DNA of 7,831 bases from positions 1 to 7,831 of the forward strand of contig PWYP01000144.1 in NCBI GenBank assembly GCA_003567805.1, read 5' to 3'. The stretch is from PVC group bacterium. GTDB taxonomy: Bacteria > Verrucomicrobiota > Kiritimatiellia > UBA8416. The position numbers and the translations under genes are program-made. Shown here piece by piece: positions 1-5,282 of this stretch. A model generated the notes under the pieces. The model ran no database searches, was not told the origin of the DNA, and saw only the letters and a program-made list of their open reading frames with translations. How positions within the stretch are numbered: position 1 is the stretch's first letter; every line of letters starts with the position of its first letter.

Positions 1-60
1 ACGATGCTGGCATTGCGATTCGAAGGAATAGCAGATAAAAACGACGACAAGGAGGGGTAA
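1..60 (+). CDS. Possible C-terminal tail of an upstream gene (partial)
   Basis: From base 1 a reading frame stays open for 19 codons and stops at TAA 58-60, two bases before the cupin ATG. If real, it is the last piece of a gene that starts outside the window, and its final codons would include the cupin's ribosome binding site, as is common inside operons. A second frame is also open from base 3 to a stop at 36-38, so the choice is not secure. The tail is charged and rich in Asp and Lys near its end. It is too short to assign to a family. Confidence 0.3.
   Translation, partial: TMLALRFEGIADKNDDKEG
49..57 (+). promoter_or_regulatory. Strong ribosome binding site of the cupin gene
   Basis: AAGGAGGGG ends five bases before the ATG at 63 and matches the anti-Shine-Dalgarno sequence well. 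It fixes the start of the cupin gene. The same AGGAGGGG core with the same five-base spacing occurs before the gene at 2974. Confidence 0.75.
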
Positions 61-62
61 TC

Positions 63-395
63 ATGTTTTGTGAACGCGAGACGTTGGAAAGCCGCGTGAT
101 TGTGGATGGTTTGGTGGGAACCTATCTGGGTAGTGGCGAAGCGATGAATGCCATGCACTGGGTGTTTGTGGATAAGACCGCGTTACCTGCACACAGCCAT
201 GCCGCCGTTCAGTTTGGCTATATTATCCGGGGTGCTTTCGACACGGTGATCGGCGGGGAAACAAAACGCCTCAAAGCCGGGGACGCCTATTTTATTCCCC
301 CGAATGTCGAGCATTCCTTTGTGGCGGTAGGGGAAACCGAGGCGATCGACGTATTCAGTCCTGCGCGGGACGATGTCCCGCCATGGGTTCGTTAA
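63..395 (+). CDS. Small single-domain cupin protein
   Basis: This 110-residue protein is a single cupin beta-barrel. Cupin motif 1 is visible as His44-x-His46-x3-Gln50-x6-Gly57, and motif 2 as Gly73-x5-Pro79-x-Asn81-x2-His84. His44, His46, Gln50 and His84 are the expected metal ligands; Gln replaces the more common Glu, which is tolerated in many cupins. There is no DNA-binding domain, signal peptide or second barrel. Stand-alone cupins of this size include metal-dependent isomerases, dioxygenases, sugar or polyketide-type enzymes and small-molecule sensors, so the fold is clear but the reaction is not. The ATG at 63 is supported by an excellent ribosome binding site. The gene ends 13 bases before the probable start of the FadN-like gene, so the two are probably co-transcribed and the cupin may act on or sense a related metabolite (inference). 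Confidence 0.88.
   Translation: MFCERETLESRVIVDGLVGTYLGSGEAMNAMHWVFVDKTALPAHSHAAVQFGYIIRGAFDTVIGGETKRLKAGDAYFIPPNVEHSFVAVGETEAIDVFSPARDDVPPWVR
365..381 (+). repeat. Perfect 7-bp inverted repeat with a 3-base loop at the cupin gene end
   Basis: GCGGGAC (365-371) and GTCCCGC (375-381) are exact reverse complements around the loop GAT. The GC-rich hairpin lies in the last codons of the cupin gene. The ATG at 373, which could extend the next gene upstream, falls in its loop and left-to-right arm, and it has no ribosome binding site. No run of T follows, so it is not a typical terminator. It could stabilise or separate the cupin and FadN-like parts of a shared transcript, or simply reflect coding sequence. 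Confidence 0.5.
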
Positions 396-408
396 GAAGA
401 AAAACACG

Positions 409-2868
409 ATGCAGCGCAGAATGAATAAAGTTGGGGTTATTGGCTCCGGTGCAATGGGTGCCGGCATTGCCGCAATTGTGGCAAACGCCGGAATTCCAGT
501 CGTTTTGTTGGACATGGTGCCGCAATCCCTTTCTCGCGAGCAGGAGGAGGCCGGTCTCAAGATCAGTGATCCGGACGTGCGAAACAGCATCGTGCAAAGT
601 GGGTTCCATAGAATCCGCCCGCCCGATCAACCGATTGAATTGCTGGTGAACGGGATCGGCGGGTTGGGTATGGTAACGCCGCAGACAGGGTTGATGACGC
701 AGCATGCAGAAGCACTTGTAACCATAGGAAATCTGGAAGATCACCTCGATCTGCTGGCAGATGCGGATTGGATCGTAGAAGCTATCATTGAGAAGCCCGA
801 GCCCAAAGTTGCGTTGATGGAACGCCTCGAGAGCATCCGCAAAGATGATTGCATTATCTCTACAAACACTTCCGGGCTTCCTGTCGCTTCCATTGTCGAG
901 CAGCGTAGCCCATGCTTCAAATCTTTTTTTCTTGGTACGCATTTCTTCAACCCGCCTAGGTATATGTCCCTGTTGGAGATTATTCCCACTCCCGAGACCA
1001 GCGAGGATGTTGTTGATCAGTTTGTCGCGTTTGCCGAAACGGAGCTCGGTAAAAAGATTGTGTTCTGTCACGACACCCCTAATTTTATTGCCAACCGGAT
1101 AACGGCAATGACCGTTGCTTTTATTGCTGAGTATGCACTCAAAAACGGATACACGATTCAGGAAACCGATCTTCTCACCGGCACATTTATCGGTCGCTCA
1201 CAGACCGCGACATTTATGCTACAGGATTGGGTTGGTGTGGATGTTGTGAGTTATGTTACACAGAATCTATATGATCTTGTTCCTGACGACCCATGGCGTG
1301 AATTGCTTGTCGCTCCTGGCATAACCGGACTTCGCCAGTCTATGCTGGAAAACGGGATGTTTGGCGTAAAGTCGGGACAGGGGTTTTACCGTAAAACAAC
1401 CGGTGCCGAGGGCGAGATTGCGTATATGACACTTAATACTGAAACCCGGCAGCATGAAAAGCCATCCCCGCCCCGCCTGCCGGTCTATGACGAGCTTATT
1501 AGAGAGCATGATATTGGCAGGAGACTGAACAGGCTGTTTTTTGAAACAGATCCCAAGGATCGGGAGGCCATGCTTACATGGGCAACTGTCAGTAACCAGC
1601 TCTCCTACTCTGCTCAGAAGATACCCGAAATAACGGACAATCTGCTTAACCTTGATAATGCTATGAAATGGGGGTTTGGTTATCAGGTCGGACCTTTTGC
1701 GCTATGGGATTTGCTTGGCGTTCAACGGGTGACAGACAGGATGAAACGTGAATCCATACCTGTTCCTGACTGGGTCGAGCAGATGCTGGCTCACGGCAAT
1801 GATTCTTTTTACCGTTACAAGGAAGGTACGCCTGTCGGGTATTATGATGTACGCGAAAAAGTATATCTGCCAATTCCTGTAGACCCGCGAGTAATGGATC
1901 GGACATCAAACGCGTTTGCGGATCGCGACGTTATGCGCAACGCCAGTGCCGGGCTCGTTGATATGGGAGACGGTGTGCTACTGCTCGAACTTCGCAATCC
2001 GACCATGTATATTGATGAAGCAACAATCAATGTGTTTGAATCCGCTTTGAAACTTTTGTGTGAAGATCATAGTCGCACCGGTATGGTCATCGCTTCCAAA
2101 GGGGAGCATTTCTGTTTGGGCGTTGCTCCTTCTTTTATCATTGAATCGACGGAAAAGGGTGTAATTGAATCTGCCGGGCAGCGCTGGCAGAAAGTGTTGA
2201 GCGGTTTTAAGCGGTGCTCTCGACCTGTTGTTGCGGCAATACATGGAAGGACCGAATGCGGAGGGGCAGAGATTGCAATGGCTGTATCGCGCGTGCTTGC
2301 CCATTCCGAAAGCAAGGTGGGTTTGCTTGAAGTTATGGCCGGTTTAATTCCGGGCGGGGGCGGGATCAAAGAACTTGTCCGGCGCAGGATCCCGATGTCA
2401 GTTACGGATGCACCCTCTGAAGAACAGATAAACAGGGCACGCGAGATTTTTAGCATTATATACAACGCTAGAATCACACGCAATGCTCTTGAAGCCAAAG
2501 AGGTTGGATTCCTTTCGGAAAATGACCGGATTGTCTTCAGTCGCGATTTTCTTTTGTTCGAGGCAAAACAAGAGGTGTTAAAACTTGGGGATACTTTGCC
2601 GCAACCTTTGGATTCTGGTGTTTTTGCCGGTGGTAACACGATTTTCGAGGCTATTCGTCATGCTGAAACAATCGAGTTTGCTGACGAACAGGCAAAAGGT
2701 CACATGGTCTTTATTCGTGATGCATTGGCTACGATTATCGGCGGAGGCAGACATGCTGTTCCGCGGATTGCGGAGCAAGAAGCGTTTCTTGATCTCGAAC
2801 AACAATTTTTTTGTCAGTTGTGCCGCACGGAGCAGGCTCTTGCATGGTTGCGCGCAAATGCGACATAG
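409..2868 (+). CDS. FadN-like 3-hydroxyacyl-CoA dehydrogenase / enoyl-CoA hydratase fusion
   Basis: The 819-residue protein has the FadN order: NAD-binding dehydrogenase domain, dehydrogenase C-terminal domains, then a C-terminal crotonase domain. This is the reverse of E. coli FadB/FadJ. The Rossmann motif GSGAMG-like loop is at residues 12-17. The dehydrogenase catalytic residues are visible: Ser155, His178, Glu190 (the usual 12-residue His-Glu spacing) and Asn229 in DTPNFIANRI. An insertion after the first beta-alpha-beta unit, containing a DPDVRN motif, is typical of FadN. The crotonase domain (about 521-700) keeps both glutamates that activate water, Glu621 and Glu641, with the canonical 20-residue spacing. 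The protein should hydrate enoyl-CoA and oxidise 3-hydroxyacyl-CoA with NAD+ in the cytoplasm. The frame is open from ATG 373, overlapping the cupin, but that start has no ribosome binding site. ATG 409 follows AAGAAGA; ATG 421 is also possible because the Rossmann fold begins right after it. Sampled stretches look lower in GC than the next genes. Chain length and substrate class are unknown. Confidence 0.93.
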   Translation: MQRRMNKVGVIGSGAMGAGIAAIVANAGIPVVLLDMVPQSLSREQEEAGLKISDPDVRNSIVQSGFHRIRPPDQPIELLVNGIGGLGMVTPQTGLMTQHAEALVTIGNLEDHLDLLADADWIVEAIIEKPEPKVALMERLESIRKDDCIISTNTSGLPVASIVEQRSPCFKSFFLGTHFFNPPRYMSLLEIIPTPETSEDVVDQFVAFAETELGKKIVFCHDTPNFIANRITAMTVAFIAEYALKNGYTIQETDLLTGTFIGRSQTATFMLQDWVGVDVVSYVTQNLYDLVPDDPWRELLVAPGITGLRQSMLENGMFGVKSGQGFYRKTTGAEGEIAYMTLNTETRQHEKPSPPRLPVYDELIREHDIGRRLNRLFFETDPKDREAMLTWATVSNQLSYSAQKIPEITDNLLNLDNAMKWGFGYQVGPFALWDLLGVQRVTDRMKRESIPVPDWVEQMLAHGNDSFYRYKEGTPVGYYDVREKVYLPIPVDPRVMDRTSNAFADRDVMRNASAGLVDMGDGVLLLELRNPTMYIDEATINVFESALKLLCEDHSRTGMVIASKGEHFCLGVAPSFIIESTEKGVIESAGQRWQKVLSGFKRCSRPVVAAIHGRTECGGAEIAMAVSRVLAHSESKVGLLEVMAGLIPGGGGIKELVRRRIPMSVTDAPSEEQINRAREIFSIIYNARITRNALEAKEVGFLSENDRIVFSRDFLLFEAKQEVLKLGDTLPQPLDSGVFAGGNTIFEAIRHAETIEFADEQAKGHMVFIRDALATIIGGGRHAVPRIAEQEAFLDLEQQFFCQLCRTEQALAWLRANAT

Positions 2869-2973
2869 TATTTTGTGTATGATGCTGCAAAACGATTGAC
2901 AGTATTCATAACAAAAGGGCAAAGTGGAGCAATAATTGTCAGGGGACTGGCAAACAACACAGGAGGGGATACG
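2869..2973 (+). promoter_or_regulatory. Largest intergenic gap, possible weak promoter
   Basis: These 105 bases are the only sizeable non-coding gap in the window. A perfect -35-like TTGACA lies at 2896-2901, but no good -10 hexamer follows at 16-18 bases, so a standard sigma-70 promoter is not convincing. The sequence is AT-richer than the genes. No strong hairpin followed by T residues is present. A short TGACA/TGTCA inverted pair 35 bases apart (2897-2901 and 2937-2941) is too weak to interpret. The gap and the strong ribosome binding site after it make a second transcription unit plausible but unproven. Confidence 0.22.
2961..2968 (+). promoter_or_regulatory. Strong ribosome binding site that sets the start at 2974
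   Basis: AGGAGGGG lies five bases before ATG 2974. The frame is open upstream to 2875, but the upstream residues have no DJ-1 character, and the fold's first beta strand begins right after Met 2974. The extension should therefore be trimmed. Confidence 0.8.
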
Positions 2974-3729
2974 ATGGCGAAGAAAGTAGTGGTATTGGCG
3001 ACGAATTATGCAGCGTGGGCAGAGGAGTTACAGGCTCCTTGGGATGCGCTTAAACAGGCCGGCTTCGAAGTGGTTCTGGCAACACCGCAAGGTAAGAAGC
3101 CGCTGCCTATCAAGATGAGTCTGGATGCGGACTTTGAAGATCCGCTGCAGCACTACAAAGTGAATCCGGCTGAAGTTGTGGCGCGCGCCACGGAACTGTT
3201 TGAAGGCGAAGAGTGGAGTGCTCCGCTCAAGATTGCCGATGTAAACATGGCAGAATTCGATGCGATCGTATTGACCGGTGGTCCTGGAACCCCGCTTGAC
3301 ATCGACAACAATCCGAAGGTGCATAAATTGCTGCTGGATGCCTACAAGGCCGGCAAGTGGATTGGTGCCATTTGCTATGCCGTGGGTGCGTTGGCGTTCA
3401 CGCGCGATCCGGACAACAATTACAAGAGCATCATTCATGGCAAAAAGGTAACCGCGCATCCTCGTGCATGGGATTTCGATTTTGAGCTGAGCTATGATCT
3501 GGCTTACACGACGCCTGATAATGCCGGAACCAATGTTGTTACGCCTGGATTCCTGTTGCCATTGCAGGATGTTGTTGAAGACGCTGTTGGTCCTGACGGC
3601 CAGTGCGTTGCCGACGAGGGCGCCAATCGCGAGAAACCCTGCGTGGTTGTGGACAAGCCTTTTGTGACCGGTCTTTCTGTCGAATCGTCGATCGCATTCG
3701 GCAAGACCATGGCAGAACAATTGTCCTAA
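2974..3729 (+). CDS. DJ-1/PfpI superfamily protein, long Hsp31-like form
   Basis: The 251-residue protein has the class I glutamine-amidotransferase-like fold of the DJ-1/PfpI/Hsp31 superfamily. The first strand (about 4-10) is followed by Glu18 at the position of the superfamily's conserved acidic residue. A TGGPGTPLD segment lies near residues 105-113, and the nucleophile elbow is GAICYAVGAL with Cys134. The residue after the cysteine is Tyr, whereas DJ-1, PfpI and Hsp31 usually have His there. A long insertion and the C-terminal segment VTGLSVESSIAFGK resemble Hsp31-type proteins. Family members include glyoxalase III/deglycase-like enzymes, chaperones, hydratases and peptidases, so the exact reaction is open. 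There is no signal peptide, so it should be cytoplasmic. It starts the second block of genes and is followed 16 bases later by a second, shorter member of the same superfamily. The odd Cys-Tyr pair may mean changed or lost catalysis. Confidence 0.88.
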   Translation: MAKKVVVLATNYAAWAEELQAPWDALKQAGFEVVLATPQGKKPLPIKMSLDADFEDPLQHYKVNPAEVVARATELFEGEEWSAPLKIADVNMAEFDAIVLTGGPGTPLDIDNNPKVHKLLLDAYKAGKWIGAICYAVGALAFTRDPDNNYKSIIHGKKVTAHPRAWDFDFELSYDLAYTTPDNAGTNVVTPGFLLPLQDVVEDAVGPDGQCVADEGANREKPCVVVDKPFVTGLSVESSIAFGKTMAEQLS

Positions 3730-3745
3730 TGATGGGAGATGCCGC

Positions 3746-4312
3746 GTGAATCAGACCAGAACAAAAGTCGGTGTACTGATCGAGGCGGATTACTATGAAA
3801 AGGAAATTGCCTTCTACCGGGAATTTTTCCCGGCAGAAGGCATGGACCTTCATTTCATGTCGCGTCTCTGGGGACAGGAACAGCTCGTTTTTCACGGCCA
3901 CGAGGACAGGGAACCGCTCACTTGTACGGAAAGTTTCGAGGGGATGGACGATGCGACGCTCGATTCGTTTGCCGCTATCATTGTGCCGGCTGGCTATGCC
4001 GCCGATCGGTTGCGCTATACTGAGGATATTCACAAGCTTCCGCCTGCGGTCGAATTCATGCAGCGTGCTTTTGAACGCCCGCATGTGGTCAAAGGCATTA
4101 TTTGTCATGGATTATGGTTGCTGGCACCGGTGCCGGAACTTGTGCGCGGACGCAAGGTCGTTGTGCATAACAACTTGCTGGGCGATGCCAAGAACATGGG
4201 TGCGGTGTATGTCGATCAGGATGTGGTGGTTGACGATGACCTGATTACCGCCCGCACTGGCGATTGTCACCAGGCATTTGCGGAGACAATCCTTACATAT
4301 GTTCGCGAATAG
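3746..4312 (+). CDS. DJ-1/PfpI family protein, short form
   Basis: This 188-residue protein has the compact PfpI/DJ-1 fold. Strand 1 (about 7-13) leads to Glu20, which aligns with the conserved Glu of PfpI. The nucleophile elbow GIICHGLWLLAP contains Cys120-His121, the usual Cys-His pair. A VPAGYAADRLR segment (about 76-86) corresponds to the family's glycine-rich substrate-site loop, although Gly-Gly is replaced by Ala-Gly. The start is GTG at 3746, preceded by GGGAG at about 3734-3738. It lies 16 bases after the longer DJ-1 gene and 26 bases before the ferredoxin-nitroreductase gene, so all are likely co-transcribed. Possible activities are aldehyde or glycation-adduct hydrolysis, hydratase, or amidase-like chemistry; the sequence does not decide. 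Codons 21-33 contain a striking inverted repeat, described separately. Confidence 0.88.
   Translation: MNQTRTKVGVLIEADYYEKEIAFYREFFPAEGMDLHFMSRLWGQEQLVFHGHEDREPLTCTESFEGMDDATLDSFAAIIVPAGYAADRLRYTEDIHKLPPAVEFMQRAFERPHVVKGIICHGLWLLAPVPELVRGRKVVVHNNLLGDAKNMGAVYVDQDVVVDDDLITARTGDCHQAFAETILTYVRE
3808..3842 (+). repeat. Intragenic 16-bp near-perfect inverted repeat (hairpin)
   Basis: TGCCTTCTACCGGGAA (3808-3823) and TTCCCGGCAGAAGGCA (3827-3842) are reverse complements at 15 of 16 positions, separated by TTT. The one mismatch is A3816 opposite C3834. The RNA would form a long, stable hairpin about 60 bases into the second DJ-1/PfpI gene. No T tract follows, so it is not a normal intrinsic terminator. 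It may be a pause, RNA-processing or protein-binding site, or coding coincidence. Confidence 0.8.
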
Positions 4313-4338
4313 CAACAGCAAAGGGGCGCGGGAGCGTG

Positions 4339-5235
4339 ATGTCGCAACAATCTGATAGTTCTGATGCGCATGGGACTGCACGGCAGGGGGCGGATTTGCC
4401 CGTTGTCGAGATTGATGCGGACACCTGTGTCGGGTGCGGATTGTGTGTGCGGATTTGTCCTGTCGAGTATCTTTCGCAGTCCATGCCCAAAACACGGCCT
4501 GAACCTGTTGCAGATGGCAGGTGTGTGCATTGTGGTCATTGTGTTGCGGTTTGTCCAACCCGTGCAATTACGCATAGGCACATGGATCCGGCAGAATTTC
4601 GCCCTGTCGTTGACAATTGGGATGCTGATTCGTTTCAAATGCTGCTGCATGCAAAGCGGTCAGTGCGGCGGTTCAAAAACAAGTCGGTTCCTCGTGACAT
4701 TGTTGAGCGTTTGCTTACCAGTGCTGCCAGTGCACCCACAAATTCCAATACACAGGATCGTGCGTTCCTTGTTCTGACGGAAAGCGATTTCATCCAGACA
4801 TTCGAATCAGCCATTGTCGACGGGTTTCGCGCCTGGACAAAGTATGCTCTCGAAAACGGCAGCGATCCCGACTCCTATGACATTGTTGCCGCAAGAGCGT
4901 TTATTGATAAGTATGAGCGGGGGAATCATCCCGTATTTTATAATGCCCCCTGCGTGATATGTGCCCATTCGCATGCGGCTAATTTTTTCGGTGCGTACAA
5001 TTGTATAACGGCAATGGATTATCTTATGTTGCATGCTCATGTTCTCGGGCTGGGGAGTTGCGTGATTGGAGCTGCTTTACATAGCCCGGAAATCACAGGT
5101 GCATTTCTCGGGCTTGGGGCTGACCGTCGATTGCATTCCGTAATCGCTCTGGGGTATCCCGATATTCGTTTCAAGCGTACGGTGAGTCGCCGTCCGCCAC
5201 AGGTTTGTTGGCATCAATCGCAAAATAAACAGTAA
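4339..5235 (+). CDS. Two-cluster 4Fe-4S ferredoxin fused to an FMN nitroreductase domain
   Basis: The 298-residue protein has an N-terminal bacterial-type ferredoxin with two complete CxxCxxCxxxCP motifs: Cys30, 33, 36, 40 and Cys62, 65, 68, 72. By the usual pattern, each fourth cysteine binds the other cluster. A nitroreductase-type FMN domain follows, beginning near residue 104 with the Arg107-Ser-Val-Arg110 motif that contacts the flavin phosphate. A later LGLGSCVIGAAL segment (about 236-247) is typical of the fold. The layout lets electrons pass from a ferredoxin or other low-potential donor through the clusters to FMN, so it is probably a cytoplasmic reductase of an unsaturated, nitro-like or other oxidised organic substrate; the natural substrate is unknown. 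ATG 4339 is preferred because an AAGGGG/GGGAG-rich leader precedes it and the residues before it have no family character. A TTG at 4264 would overlap the preceding gene by 49 bases. The next gene's probable start is 47 bases downstream. Confidence 0.92.
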   Translation: MSQQSDSSDAHGTARQGADLPVVEIDADTCVGCGLCVRICPVEYLSQSMPKTRPEPVADGRCVHCGHCVAVCPTRAITHRHMDPAEFRPVVDNWDADSFQMLLHAKRSVRRFKNKSVPRDIVERLLTSAASAPTNSNTQDRAFLVLTESDFIQTFESAIVDGFRAWTKYALENGSDPDSYDIVAARAFIDKYERGNHPVFYNAPCVICAHSHAANFFGAYNCITAMDYLMLHAHVLGLGSCVIGAALHSPEITGAFLGLGADRRLHSVIALGYPDIRFKRTVSRRPPQVCWHQSQNKQ

Positions 5236-5245
5236 CAATGAGTGA

Positions 5246-5263
5246 CCGGATGATATTGTCCGG
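5246..5263 (+). repeat. Small hairpin before the ThDP gene
   Basis: CCGGA (5246-5250) and TCCGG (5259-5263) form a 5-bp stem with an 8-base loop, just before the ribosome binding site at 5271-5276. It lies between genes if the start is ATG 5283. It is short, so a role in RNA processing is only a possibility. Confidence 0.3.
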
Positions 5264-5270
5264 CAAAGAG

Positions 5271-5276
5271 AGGGAG
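5271..5276 (+). promoter_or_regulatory. Ribosome binding site that selects the start at 5283
   Basis: AGGGAG lies six bases before ATG 5283. The earlier in-frame ATG at 5238 has only AT-rich sequence in front of it and would add 15 residues that precede the normal N-terminus of the family. Confidence 0.7.
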
Positions 5277-5282
5277 TTCCTG

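Noticed and set aside
355..1071. Antisense reading frame of 238 codons opposite the FadN-like gene
   Set aside because: The opposite strand encodes a protein with clear domains and catalytic residues; the antisense translation has no recognisable motif and is a coding shadow.
2067..2639. Antisense reading frame of 190 codons opposite the crotonase domain
   Set aside because: The sense strand keeps both catalytic glutamates and conserved crotonase motifs; the antisense product looks like a shadow.
2804..2814. Run of seven T residues in the FadN-like gene, with another at about 924-930, as possible frameshift sites
   Set aside because: The frame continues with family-consistent sequence after both runs, and no alternative product or stop arrangement suggests programmed slippage.
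2842..2880. Palindrome TTGCGCGCAA followed by T-rich sequence as a terminator of the FadN-like gene
   Set aside because: The usable stem is very short once a loop is allowed, the flanking GCAT/ATGC arms need a bulge, and no continuous T run follows.
3028..3720. Antisense reading frame of 230 codons opposite the long DJ-1 gene
   Set aside because: It mirrors a well-supported gene and has no recognisable domain or good ribosome binding site.
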